Below are positions 44,468 to 52,656 of a stretch of 64,000 nt of DNA, piece after piece. Numbering within the stretch: position 1 is the first letter of the stretch; each line of letters begins with the position of its first letter. The stretch is from Streptomyces armeniacus. GTDB lineage: Bacteria > Actinomycetota > Actinomycetes > Streptomycetales > Streptomycetaceae. The DNA lies in contig NZ_CP031320.1 of assembly GCF_003355155.1 (NCBI RefSeq), forward strand, positions 1,722,369 through 1,786,368, in the 5' to 3' direction. The position numbers and the translations under genes were made by a program. The notes beneath the pieces are model-generated. The model made no database searches, was not told the origin of the DNA, and saw only the letters and a program-made list of their open reading frames with translations.

Positions 44468-44586
44468 AGCCCGTCCGGCGTTTGAGGACGGCCGGGGGCG
44501 GTCACCGGGCGGTGGTGGTCCGATACGTGTGTGGTCACGCGCGGGTCCATCGTGGCCGAGGGCCGTCCTCAAACGCCGGACGGGCT
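44468..44586. mobile_element. MITE-like element 2 (119 bp, perfect 26-bp inverted ends)
   Basis: Both ends carry the 26-bp repeat (core CCCGTCCGGCGTTTGAGGAC) in exact inverted orientation, 44468-44493 and 44561-44586. The 67-bp interior does not code. No target duplication is evident. It may derive from paired terminator repeats rather than transposition. Confidence 0.6.
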
Positions 44587-44691
44587 TGAATCGGGCTGAG
44601 GCCCGTCCTTCCGCGTGCCCGCCCTGCCGCGTGATCGCGCCCGTACTCGACGAGCTCGACGGCGTGCTCTGACCCGGCGCACCATGGGGGC

Positions 44692-45582
44692 GTGGACGTG
44701 CGCGGCCGCCGCGATGCGCGGGCGGACGGCGTCCCGGCGCCGCCGCCCGAGGGCGGCATGCTGTGGGACCTCGTGGGCGACGTGCGCGCGCTGCTCACCA
44801 CACCCGCCGCGATGGTCATGCAGGTCGCGCACCCCGCGGTGGCCGCCGGAGTGGGGGACCACTCCGTGTTCCGCACGGACCCGTGGGGGCGCGCGGCGCG
44901 CTCGCTGCACAGCATGCAGCTGTGGGTGTACGGCGGTGAGCGCGCCGCCGCCGAGGGCGAACGGCTGCTGCGGCTGCACCGGCACATCCGGGGCACGGAC
45001 GCGCGCGGCCGCCCGTACGACGCGCTCGACCCCGCCACGTACGCCTGGGTGCACGCCACCGGCTTCCCCGTGATGTGCCACGCGCAGCGCTATTTCGGGC
45101 GCCCGTTCACGGACGGCCAGGAGCGCCGGCTGTACGCGGAGTGGCGGTGCGTCGGGCAGGTCCTGGGGGTGCCGGAGAGCGAACTGCCGCGTACGGTCGA
45201 GGAGTTCCGTGCGCGGTACGCGCGCGTGCTGGCCGGCGGGCTCGAACGCACGGCGGTCGTACGCGACCTGCTCTCCGTCGCCCTTCCCGTGCCGCCGCCC
45301 GACCGGGGCCCGCGCCCGCTGCGCGCCGTCCTGCGCGCCGCGTGGCCCGCACTGACCCCGGCGCTGCTGCGCTTCCGCCGCTTCGTGACCACCGGGCTGG
45401 TCCCGCCCGACGCGCGCGCGGCGATCGGCCTGGAGTGGACGCCCCGCCAGGAACGCCGTCTGCGCCGCTTCGGGCGCGCCGTACGGGTGCTGCTGCCGCT
45501 GCTCCCGGAGCGCCTGCGGTACCTGCCCCTGGCCCGCGACGCCCGGCGGGCGGCCCGGCGCCGGGACCGGTCCCGGGCATGA
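44692..45582 (+). CDS. DUF2236 (MpaB/latex-clearing-type) oxygenase-like protein
   Basis: A 296-residue protein of the DUF2236 family, which includes the haem-dependent rubber oxygenase Lcp and MpaB of mycophenolic acid synthesis. Typical segments are LLTTPAAMVMQVAHPAVAAGVGDHSVFRTDPWGRAARSL, DPATYAWVHATGFPVMCHAQRYFGRPFTDGQ and the Arg-rich C-terminal helices. Most actinobacterial homologues are uncharacterised cytoplasmic proteins. The His residues in VAHPAV and CHAQRYF could serve as haem ligands. Start GTG 44692 is likely but not certain. Confidence 0.85.
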   Translation: MDVRGRRDARADGVPAPPPEGGMLWDLVGDVRALLTTPAAMVMQVAHPAVAAGVGDHSVFRTDPWGRAARSLHSMQLWVYGGERAAAEGERLLRLHRHIRGTDARGRPYDALDPATYAWVHATGFPVMCHAQRYFGRPFTDGQERRLYAEWRCVGQVLGVPESELPRTVEEFRARYARVLAGGLERTAVVRDLLSVALPVPPPDRGPRPLRAVLRAAWPALTPALLRFRRFVTTGLVPPDARAAIGLEWTPRQERRLRRFGRAVRVLLPLLPERLRYLPLARDARRAARRRDRSRA

Positions 45583-45669
45583 CGGGGTTCGATGGTCCTG
45601 CCGAGTGCCTCACCGGAGGAGGCCCGGTCTCCGCACGCCCGGAGCAGGCGCCGGCAGGAGGGGAAGCAG

Positions 45670-46116
45670 ATGAGCACGACCCGGGAAGGGTTCACGTTCG
45701 GAGTCGGGGTCATCGGCGGCATCGCCGTCCTGGCCGCGGTCGGCCTCGTCGCCACCCTCGTGTTCGGCGGCGTCGGGTGGCTGACCGCCCCGTTCCGCGG
45801 CGAAGCCGACAAGCGTGAGCGCACCGAGGGCTCCGGCGCGTTCCGTATCGCCACGTACGAGGAGTTCTTCGGGCTCTGCACCGCGGTGCAGACCAAGGAA
45901 GGGACCATCAAGGCGCTGGAAGAGGAGCGCGGAACGGCCACCGCGTCCCGGCGGGCGCGGATCGACACATCCCTCACCGCACTGAAGTCGTCGCGTGCCG
46001 AAGCCGTCCACGAGTACAACTCCCGGGCCGCGCAGGAGCACCGGAGCGCCTTCAAGGACAGGGACCTGCCGCCGCGGCTGGACGTGAACGACACGGCGAC
46101 GCGGTGCGCGCCGTGA
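45670..46116 (+). CDS. Small membrane protein with coiled coil
   Basis: A 148-residue protein. One long or two short N-terminal hydrophobic segments (about 12-42, GVIGGIAVLAAVGLVATLVFGGVGWL) are followed by a charged soluble part with FRIATYEEFFGLCTAVQTKEGTIKALEEER and a helical stretch likely to coil. The ATG at 45670 follows AGGAGGGG. Not recognised beyond being a single-gene-type Streptomyces membrane protein. It is followed after 26 bp by a lipoprotein gene, so the two probably act together at the cell surface. Confidence 0.75.
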   Translation: MSTTREGFTFGVGVIGGIAVLAAVGLVATLVFGGVGWLTAPFRGEADKRERTEGSGAFRIATYEEFFGLCTAVQTKEGTIKALEEERGTATASRRARIDTSLTALKSSRAEAVHEYNSRAAQEHRSAFKDRDLPPRLDVNDTATRCAP

Positions 46117-46142
46117 CCCCGGGCCGGAAAAGGAGCACGACC

Positions 46143-46736
46143 ATGCAGCACACCGCCCGCACCGCCCGCACCGCCCGTACCGCACTGGCTGTCGCCGCCG
46201 TCCTGACGCTCCTCACCGCCTCCGCCTGCGAGGACGACTCCTCACAGGCGAAGGAGACGAGGGCGAAGCAGTCGGGCTACGACAAGCTGGTGAAGAAGCA
46301 GCCGATAGAGGTCCCCGAATACTCGTCGACGCGGGAGACCATCAACAAATGGATCAAGACCTGGGGGAAGGCCGGCGCGAAGGGCAAACTCAGCTACGTC
46401 TACCTGCAGAACGCCAAGGGCGAGTACGGGTACTTCGTGCTGAAGGGCCTCCCCGTGTCGTACTGCGCGCTGGGCACACCGCCGTCGAAGACGGAGTCCA
46501 ACAACAGCGGGGGCATGGTCAACGTCCCGCTCCCGGCCATGGACGGCACGTACAGCGACGGGGCCGGGGCCTGCAACACCTACTACGGCTTCGACGCCAC
46601 CACGGGCGCCTATCTGGAGTTCACCGTCGGCATGAACCAGAGCTTCTTCCTCTTCGACCAGCCTTCCACGCTGCCGGAGTTCAGCTCCGCGTCCCAGATG
46701 GGCCCCAGCTCGATCGAGGACACGGACAAGCGGTGA
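46143..46736 (+). CDS. Putative lipoprotein
   Basis: A 197-residue exported protein. The signal TARTALAVAAVLTLLTASAC ends in a lipobox-like ASAC, placing a lipid-modified Cys at residue 29. The mature part is soluble, with YVYLQNAKGEYGYFVLKGLPVSYCALGTPPS and GACNTYYGFDATTGAYLEFTVGMNQSFFLFDQ; two further Cys could form a disulfide. I do not recognise a family function; similar pairs with the upstream membrane protein occur in phage-like and chromosomal settings. AAAAGGAG precedes the ATG. A strong terminator follows. Confidence 0.8.
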   Translation: MQHTARTARTARTALAVAAVLTLLTASACEDDSSQAKETRAKQSGYDKLVKKQPIEVPEYSSTRETINKWIKTWGKAGAKGKLSYVYLQNAKGEYGYFVLKGLPVSYCALGTPPSKTESNNSGGMVNVPLPAMDGTYSDGAGACNTYYGFDATTGAYLEFTVGMNQSFFLFDQPSTLPEFSSASQMGPSSIEDTDKR

Positions 46737-46755
46737 GCCGCCCGGCGTGCGGGCG

Positions 46756-46793
46756 CGCGCCGGACGGGCCGCGGAGACGGCCCGCCCGGCGCG
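46756..46793. terminator. Hairpin between convergent genes
   Basis: CGCGCCGGACGGGCCG and CGGCCCGCCCGGCGCG pair over 16 positions with one A-C mismatch and a six-base loop, between the lipoprotein and aminopeptidase gene ends. Confidence 0.8.
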
Positions 46794-46809
46794 TGAGGAG
46801 CACCGGCCG

Positions 46810-48345
46810 TCAGTGCCCGTGCCCGTGCTCGCCGCCGTGCTCCGCGTGCTTGCCGTGCTCGCGGCCGTGCTTCGCCGCCTGGATGTCGCTCCAGGACTGC
46901 GGCTTCTCCGGCCTGGCCGGCTTCGCGCGCTCCGTCCCGCCGCCCTTGGCCGCCGGGGCGTCCGGCCGGGACGGCTCGTACAGCCAGGTGTCGAACAGCG
47001 CGGCCAGCGGCTTGCCGGAGACCTGCTCCGCGTAGGCCACGAAGTCCCGCACCTCCGCGTCACCGCCCGCCTGTTCGTCCTGCCAGCCCTTGAGGATCGC
47101 GAAGAAGTCGTCGTCGCCGATCTCGTTGCGCAGCGCCTGCAGGGTCATGGCGCCGCGGTCGTAGACGGCGTCGTGGAACTGGTTCTCCGGGCCCGGGTCG
47201 CCCGGCTTCACCGTCCAGAACTCGTCGTCCGCCGGGTACGAGGCGTACGTGTAGTCGGAGATCTCCTGCGCCGTGCCCTCGCCCTGCTCCTCCGACCAGA
47301 GCCACTGCGCGTACGTCGCGAAGCCCTCGTTCAGCCAGATGTCCCGCCACCCGTGCACCGAGACGCTGTCGCCGTACCACTGGTGCGCCATCTCGTGCAC
47401 GACCAGCGAGACGTTGGTGCCCGCGGAGAAGCTGCGCTGGCTGTAGAACGGCCGGGTCTGGGTCTCCAGCGCGTAGCCGGTGTCGGTGTTGGGCACGTAG
47501 CCGCCGATGGCGTTGAACGGGTACGGGCCGAAGACGCCCGCCAGCCACTCCGTCACCTCGGCGGTGCGCTCGATGCTGGCGCGGGCGCCGCGGTCGTTCT
47601 CGCCGAGGTCCTTGCTGTACGCGTTCAGCACCGGCAGCCCGTCGGACGTCTCGTCCTTGACGATGTCGAACTTCCCGACGGCCAGGGTCGCCAGATACGT
47701 CGCCTGCGGCTGGTCCGAGCGCCAGCCGAAGCGGGTCCAGCCGGCCTGCGAACGCTCGGACGTCAGCACGCCGTTGCTGATCGCCTGGGTGCCGTCGGGT
47801 ACGGCCACGCTCACGTCGTAGGTCGCCTTGTCGGTGGGGTGGTCGTTGCTCGGGAACCACCACCAGGCGGCCTCCGGCTCGTTGGCCGCGACACCGCCGT
47901 CCGGTGTGCGGTGCCAGGAGGTGAAGCCGTTCACCTCGACCTTCGAGGGCGTGCCCGAGTAGCGCACGACGACGGTGACGCGCTGGCCCTTGGCGAGCGG
48001 CCGGTCGGGGGTGATCTCCAGCTCGTGCGCGCCGGAGGTGGCGAACGCGGCCTTGCGGCCGTTGACGCGTACGTCGCGCACGTCGAGTGCGAAGTCCAGG
48101 TTGAACCGGGAGAGTTCCTGGGTGGTGGTGGCCAGCAGGGTGGCGGTGCCGTCCAGCCGGTCGTTCTCGGGCTGGTACTTCAGCCGCAGGTCGTAGTGCG
48201 AGACGTCGTAGCCGCCGTTGCCGTAGTCCGGGTAGTAGGGGTCGCCCGCGCCCGGCGCGCCCGGCGCGGGTTCCGCCGCCGATGCCGGGATCGCCAGCAG
48301 CAGGGTGACGGCGACCGCGGCCGGCGCGATGAATCTCTGACGCAC
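46810..48345 (-). CDS. Secreted M1-family metallopeptidase with His-rich tail
   Basis: A 511-residue exported aminopeptidase-like protein. The signal FIAPAAVAVTLLLAIPASAA ends at about residue 24. The N-terminal beta domain and the catalytic domain with HEMAHQWYG (HExxH, near 315-323) and WLNEGFATYAQWLW (second zinc-ligand Glu) are intact. The exopeptidase GxMEN motif reads YALETQ here, weakening the prediction of aminopeptidase activity. It is shorter than PepN (about 860), like secreted actinomycete M1 enzymes. The C-terminus is strikingly His-rich (GREHGKHAEHGGEHGHGH), possibly binding zinc or copper. Confidence 0.92.
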   Translation of the reverse strand: MRQRFIAPAAVAVTLLLAIPASAAEPAPGAPGAGDPYYPDYGNGGYDVSHYDLRLKYQPENDRLDGTATLLATTTQELSRFNLDFALDVRDVRVNGRKAAFATSGAHELEITPDRPLAKGQRVTVVVRYSGTPSKVEVNGFTSWHRTPDGGVAANEPEAAWWWFPSNDHPTDKATYDVSVAVPDGTQAISNGVLTSERSQAGWTRFGWRSDQPQATYLATLAVGKFDIVKDETSDGLPVLNAYSKDLGENDRGARASIERTAEVTEWLAGVFGPYPFNAIGGYVPNTDTGYALETQTRPFYSQRSFSAGTNVSLVVHEMAHQWYGDSVSVHGWRDIWLNEGFATYAQWLWSEEQGEGTAQEISDYTYASYPADDEFWTVKPGDPGPENQFHDAVYDRGAMTLQALRNEIGDDDFFAILKGWQDEQAGGDAEVRDFVAYAEQVSGKPLAALFDTWLYEPSRPDAPAAKGGGTERAKPARPEKPQSWSDIQAAKHGREHGKHAEHGGEHGHGH

Positions 48346-48395
48346 GAGTCCTCCAACTCTGTCGGGTCAGGAGTCGTTTGGCGATGTCTACTCCG

Positions 48396-49319
48396 TCAGG
48401 GCACGTCATGTCCACGACGTATTGCCGCTTCCGAGGCGAGCCGCACAGCGTCCTCGGCACTGGCCCACGAGACGGTGATCCCGGCTCCGCCGTGCCCGTA
48501 GTGGTGCACGCACACGCCGCCGCCGGGCAGCCGTACGGTCTCCAGCCGCACGCTCGGCCGGTACGGGCGCAGGCCGACGCGGTGCGCCAGCACCTCCGCG
48601 CCGGCGAGCTCGGGACGCACGCGCGCGCAGCGCGCCAGGATGGCCTCGGCCGTGGCGGGGTCGGGCTCCGTGTCCTCCGCGTCCTCCTCGGCCGTGCCGC
48701 CGAGGAGCACGCCGTACGGCTGCGGGATGACATACGTCGACTCCGCCGCGCCGTGCCCGGCCGAGACGTACCACTCCTCGACGCCCGGATCGGCCACGAC
48801 CACCAACTGGCCCCGGATCGGCCGCAGCGAGGGGTCCGGCACCAGCTCGCGGGCGCCCAGCCCGGTGCAGTTGACGACGACGGGCGCCGCGTCGGCCACC
48901 TCGTCCAGCGACCGGGGCGCGCGCTGCTGGAAGCGGCCGCCCGCGGCCTCCAACCGGCGCTGAAGGTAAGGGAGATAAGTCGTCATGTCGACGACCGGGG
49001 CGACCGTACGCGGCCCCACCAGAGCCGCCCACTCAGCCGCGGGCGGGTCGTCCACCATGGTGCCCGCCCGCATCCGCACGCCCGTCGCGGACGGCCGCCG
49101 CGCCAGCTCCGCGAACGTGGCGAAGGACCGTACCGCCCACTCCGCGGCGCGCTGAGCAGGCTCGATGCGGTACGGCCAGCACAGGCCGCCGGCGACCGCC
49201 GAGGTGGTTCCGGCGACCCCCTCGCGGCTCCACACGCGTACCCGTACGCCGTCCTCCGCGAGCAGCACGCCCGTCGTCAGTCCGATGACTCCGCCCCCGA
49301 TGATCAGCACCTCGCGCAT
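48396..49319 (-). CDS. D-amino-acid oxidase-like FAD oxidoreductase
   Basis: A 307-residue flavoprotein that oxidises D-amino acids to keto acids, ammonia and H2O2. VLIIGGGVIGLTTGVLLAEDG is the FAD motif; AVAGGLCWPYRIEP, VVVNCTGLGARELVPDPSLRPIRGQ, and HRVGLRPYRPSVRLE (substrate-binding Arg region) with HHYGHGGAGITVSWASAEDAV at the C-terminus are diagnostic of DAO rather than glycine oxidase. Length matches the family (about 320). It is divergent from the CxxC protein gene. Substrate could be cell-wall-derived D-amino acids. Confidence 0.92.
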   Translation of the reverse strand: MREVLIIGGGVIGLTTGVLLAEDGVRVRVWSREGVAGTTSAVAGGLCWPYRIEPAQRAAEWAVRSFATFAELARRPSATGVRMRAGTMVDDPPAAEWAALVGPRTVAPVVDMTTYLPYLQRRLEAAGGRFQQRAPRSLDEVADAAPVVVNCTGLGARELVPDPSLRPIRGQLVVVADPGVEEWYVSAGHGAAESTYVIPQPYGVLLGGTAEEDAEDTEPDPATAEAILARCARVRPELAGAEVLAHRVGLRPYRPSVRLETVRLPGGGVCVHHYGHGGAGITVSWASAEDAVRLASEAAIRRGHDVP

Positions 49320-49386
49320 AGGCGCACGCTAGCCGGATTTCGCACTCCCGGGCACTCGAGCGCACCCGTGCGGGAATACTCGGACC

Positions 49387-50610
49387 ATGGCCGGCGAGGA
49401 CACGGGACAGGACAGCGCGGGGGAGCACGGCGTGCGGGAACGGGACACGGGCGGACAGCGCCCCGACGGACAGGGTGACCGGCAGGGCGCGGACGGACAG
49501 GGCGTGGACCGGCAGGGGACACAGGGGGAGGGCGCACGGGGGCAGGGCACCGCGGCGTACGCGACGTTCGGGCTCGCACCGGCGACCCGCGCGGGCGGGG
49601 TGCTGCCGGACGGGGCGTACCAGGCGCACCGCGAGTACCTCGACTTCACCGTCGACGGGGCACCGCTGCTGCCGCGCCTCGACGGTGTCGACGCCGTCTC
49701 CCCGCTCGCCGCCGACATGGGCCCGTCCATCTTCACCGCGCACGTGCGCCGGCTGCTGCTGGAGGCCGAGGCGCCGCTGGCGGACGGGCGGTACGTGCTC
49801 TACGGCTGCCCCGAGTGCGAGGGCCTGGACTGCGGCGCCGTCACCGCCGTCATCGAACGGGAGGGCGGACCGGACGGCGCGGACGACGGTGCCATCGTCT
49901 GGCGCGACTTCGCGTGGCAGACGGAGCTCACCGCCGACCTGGGGCGCGACGGCTACCCGGGCGTCGGACCGTACCGCTTCCGCGCCGCCGAGTACCGCGC
50001 CGTGCTGGAACGGCTCCTCGCCGAGGGCGGCGAACGGCCGGCGCCGCGCCGCGTCCTGCTCGTCGGCGCCCGCGCCGCCGTCCTCAACCGGCTCGCCAAC
50101 GCCCTGCGCCAGACCGGCATCGGCACCGAGATCGCCCACGACCCGGCGAACACGGACGCCGCGGAGCTGCGCACGTACGGCGCCGTGGCCTTCGGCCGGG
50201 GCATCGGCGACGAGCAGCGGCAGGCCGCACGGGCCGCCTTCGAGGCCGCGGGCTCGGACGCCGCCTTCGTGGACGGCCTGGCCCCGGCCATCCCGGTGCT
50301 GGTCGCCCAGATCGAACAGGCCCTGGACCGCGGCCCGCACGGGCAGCGGCAGCTGGCCGGGCTGGAGGCGGCCGACGGCACCGTGACGGTGCACGTCGGC
50401 CTCCCCTGCCGGGTGCGGCTCACCGCCTACCGGCTGGACCGGCTGTTCCGCACCCACACCCGCGAGTTGCTGGACGAGACGCTGGAACCCGGCAGCCACC
50501 GCTTCACGCTGGACGCGAAGACGGCGCGCGGCGAGACGTACGTGGTGGCGCGGGCCCCCGGCGGCGTGCTCGTCGCGCCGGCGGCCCGTGCGCGGGCGGG
50601 CGCGGCCTGA
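49387..50610 (+). CDS. Unrecognised protein with CPEC-C motif
   Basis: A 407-residue protein I cannot assign. The first 55 residues are Gly/Gln/Asp repeats (GQG units). The folded part (about 58-235) resembles a conserved actinobacterial hypothetical, with YVLYGCPECEGLDCGAVTAVIERE, a possible metal-binding or redox site of three cysteines, and DGAIVWRDFAWQTE. A second part (about 215-320) begins RRVLLVGARAAVLNRLANALRQTG, a Rossmann-like strand-loop-helix, and the C-terminus is beta-rich. Such genes are sometimes labelled oxidoreductase without evidence. It is divergent from the D-amino-acid oxidase gene, sharing 67 bp of promoter region. Confidence 0.68.
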   Translation: MAGEDTGQDSAGEHGVRERDTGGQRPDGQGDRQGADGQGVDRQGTQGEGARGQGTAAYATFGLAPATRAGGVLPDGAYQAHREYLDFTVDGAPLLPRLDGVDAVSPLAADMGPSIFTAHVRRLLLEAEAPLADGRYVLYGCPECEGLDCGAVTAVIEREGGPDGADDGAIVWRDFAWQTELTADLGRDGYPGVGPYRFRAAEYRAVLERLLAEGGERPAPRRVLLVGARAAVLNRLANALRQTGIGTEIAHDPANTDAAELRTYGAVAFGRGIGDEQRQAARAAFEAAGSDAAFVDGLAPAIPVLVAQIEQALDRGPHGQRQLAGLEAADGTVTVHVGLPCRVRLTAYRLDRLFRTHTRELLDETLEPGSHRFTLDAKTARGETYVVARAPGGVLVAPAARARAGAA

Positions 50611-50638
50611 GCCGCACGCCGCCCGTACCGTACGCGCC

Positions 50639-50728
50639 CACGGGCCGCGTCCCGTACGCACACGTGCGCCGTGTCCCGTACGCCCGCACGGGCCGCGTCC
50701 CGTACGCACACGTGCGCCGTGTCCCGTG
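50639..50728. repeat. Near-perfect 48-bp tandem duplication with hairpins
   Basis: A unit beginning CACGGGCCGCGTCCCGTACG recurs after 48 bp, the second copy matching over 41 bases. Each copy holds the palindromic CGCACACGTGCG core. Located between convergent gene ends, it looks like a duplicated bidirectional terminator. Confidence 0.8.
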
Positions 50729-50742
50729 CGCGCGCCGCCCCC

Positions 50743-52356
50743 TCACAGCTCCTCCGGGTCGACCGGCGTGAGCTCCTCGTCCAGCCGCAGCCAGCGCGTG
50801 ATGCCGATGTCCCGCAGGAACGGCACGTCGTGCCCGGCCACGATCAGCGCCCCCTCGTACGAGGCCAGCGCCGCCGTGAGCTGGCGGACGCTCGCCATGT
50901 CGAGGTTGTTCGTCGGCTCGTCCAGCATGAGCAGCTGCGGCGCCGGCTCGGCGAGCATGACGGCGGCGAGCGTCGCACGGAACCGTTCGCCGCCGGACAG
51001 CGTGCCCACCGTCTGGTCCGCACGCGCGCCCTTGAACAGGAAGCGCGCCAGCTGCGCCCGGATACGGTTGTTGGTCGCCTCCGGCGCCAGCCGCGCCACG
51101 TTCTCGACGATCGTCAGCCCGTCGTCCAGCACGTCGAGCCGCTGCGGCAGCGAGCGCACCGGCACATGCGTCTGCACCTCCCCTTCCTCCGGCGGGATCT
51201 GGCCCGCGATGGTGCGCAGCAGCGTGGACTTGCCCGCGCCGTTCCGCCCGAGCAGCGCGATCCGCTCGGGCCCGTGCAGATCCAGCTGCGCGCGGGCGCC
51301 GTACCGCAGCCCGACCCCGCGCATGGTGAGCACCTGGCGCCCCGGCGGTACGGCTGTGAACGGCAGGTCGACGCGGATCTCGGCGTCGTCCCGTACGGCC
51401 TCCACGGCCTCGTCCAGTCGCTCCTTGGCGTCCTCCAGGCGCTGTTCGTGCATGATGCGGTGCTTGCCCGCCGAGACCTGCGCGTCCCGCTTGCGCTGGT
51501 TCATGATGATCTTCGGTTCGCGCTTGTTGGCGTGCATCTTGTTGCCGTAGCGCACCCGCTTGGCCAGCTTGGACTGGGACTCGGTCAGTTCGCGCTTCTG
51601 CCGCTTCATGTCGGCCTCCGCGACGCGCACCATCCGCGCGGCGGCCTCCTGTTCGGCGGCGACGGCCTCCTCGTACGCGTCGAGGTTGCCGCCGTACCAG
51701 TGCACGCCGTCCGGGCGCAGATCCGCGATCTGGTCGACGAGCCGCAGGAGTTCGCGGTCGTGGCTGACCACGACGAGCACGCCGGACCAGGCGGTCACCG
51801 CGTCGTACAGGCGGTGCCGCGCCTCGCGGTCCAGATTGTTCGTCGGCTCGTCCAGGAGCAGTACGTCGGGCCGGCTCAGCAGCAGCGCCGCCAGCCGCAG
51901 CAGCACCGACTCGCCGCCGGAGACCTCCCCGATGGTGCGGTCGAGGCCGATGCCGGTCAGCCCGAGCTGGTCGAGCGTGGCCCGCGCGCGCTCCTCCACG
52001 TCCCAGTCGTCGCCGACGGCGGTGAAGTGCTCCTCGGCGGCGTCGCCGGCCTCGATCGCGTGCAGGGCGGCGCGGGCGGCGGCGATGCCGAGCGCCTCGT
52101 CGACCCGGAGGGTCGTGTCGAGGGTGAGGTTCTGCGGCAGGTAGCCGATCTCGCCCGCGACCCGTACGGAGCCGTCGAGCGGGGTGAGTTCGCCCGCGAT
52201 CAGCTTCAACAGGGTGGACTTTCCCGTGCCGTTGAGGCCGATCAGCCCGGTTCTGCCGGGCCCGACCGCCAGGTCGAGGTCCGTCAGCACGGAGCTGCCG
52301 TCGGGCCAGCCGAAGGAGAGGCGGGTGCAGGTGATGGAGGTGGTGGACATGGACAT
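50743..52356 (-). CDS. ABC-F family ATPase
   Basis: A 537-residue cytoplasmic protein with two ABC domains and no membrane segments, as in ribosome-acting ABC-F proteins. Each half has a Walker A ([24 protein letters not shown]), a signature (SGGES, LSGGERF) and Walker B ([11 protein letters not shown] twice). The linker between them (about 240-330) is basic and helical, the P-site tRNA interaction motif. ABC-F proteins either protect ribosomes from antibiotics or act in translation. The ATG at 52356 follows GGGAG. The long structured upstream region suggests regulated expression, as for resistance members; specificity is unknown. Confidence 0.93.
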   Translation of the reverse strand: MSMSTTSITCTRLSFGWPDGSSVLTDLDLAVGPGRTGLIGLNGTGKSTLLKLIAGELTPLDGSVRVAGEIGYLPQNLTLDTTLRVDEALGIAAARAALHAIEAGDAAEEHFTAVGDDWDVEERARATLDQLGLTGIGLDRTIGEVSGGESVLLRLAALLLSRPDVLLLDEPTNNLDREARHRLYDAVTAWSGVLVVVSHDRELLRLVDQIADLRPDGVHWYGGNLDAYEEAVAAEQEAAARMVRVAEADMKRQKRELTESQSKLAKRVRYGNKMHANKREPKIIMNQRKRDAQVSAGKHRIMHEQRLEDAKERLDEAVEAVRDDAEIRVDLPFTAVPPGRQVLTMRGVGLRYGARAQLDLHGPERIALLGRNGAGKSTLLRTIAGQIPPEEGEVQTHVPVRSLPQRLDVLDDGLTIVENVARLAPEATNNRIRAQLARFLFKGARADQTVGTLSGGERFRATLAAVMLAEPAPQLLMLDEPTNNLDMASVRQLTAALASYEGALIVAGHDVPFLRDIGITRWLRLDEELTPVDPEEL

Positions 52357-52656
52357 ACGGGTCTCCCGTCGCCGTCGTGCTGCGGATGGTGAGCAACGCG
52401 GAGACACCGAGCCCCGGTAAGGGGCGGAGGGAGATGCGGAGAAAGGCAGCTCGCTTCCGAGGTCACACTCGTGGCACACAGACGGGGCACACGGTGTCTC
52501 AGGACCTCAGACGAGCAACTGCCTCTCCTGTCGACGGCAACAGAGCCGTCGCAGACCATACGCCGTACAGCGTACGGGCGCAAGCCGCCCTGGACGCCCG
52601 GCCGTCCAGCCGTCCAGCCGGGGGTCCCCTGCGGGGCGCATACGCGGCGTACGCCC
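52357..52656 (-). promoter_or_regulatory. Possible structured leader of ABC-F gene
   Basis: About 300 bp between the ABC-F start and the EamA stop. It contains a 7-bp stem CGACGGC/GCCGTCG (52532-52551), a near-palindrome TCTGAGGTCCTGAGA, and a 41-codon frame running in phase into the ABC-F gene (starting at a [13 protein letters not shown]). It may form an attenuator with a leader peptide; speculative. Confidence 0.35.

Larger units (their letters stand above)
44217..44691. other. Intergenic region with merR promoter, relic and MITE-like element
   Basis: About 475 bp without an intact gene: the merR promoter/operator, a decayed merR fragment, a 119-bp inverted-end element and a short open tail before the DUF2236 gene. 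Confidence 0.7.

Noticed and set aside
45670..46736. Prophage or integrative-element remnant
   Set aside because: The membrane protein/lipoprotein pair resembles accessory genes, but no integrase, attachment site or phage gene is nearby.
50639..50728. CRISPR-like repeat
   Set aside because: Only two adjacent copies without spacers, and no cas genes.
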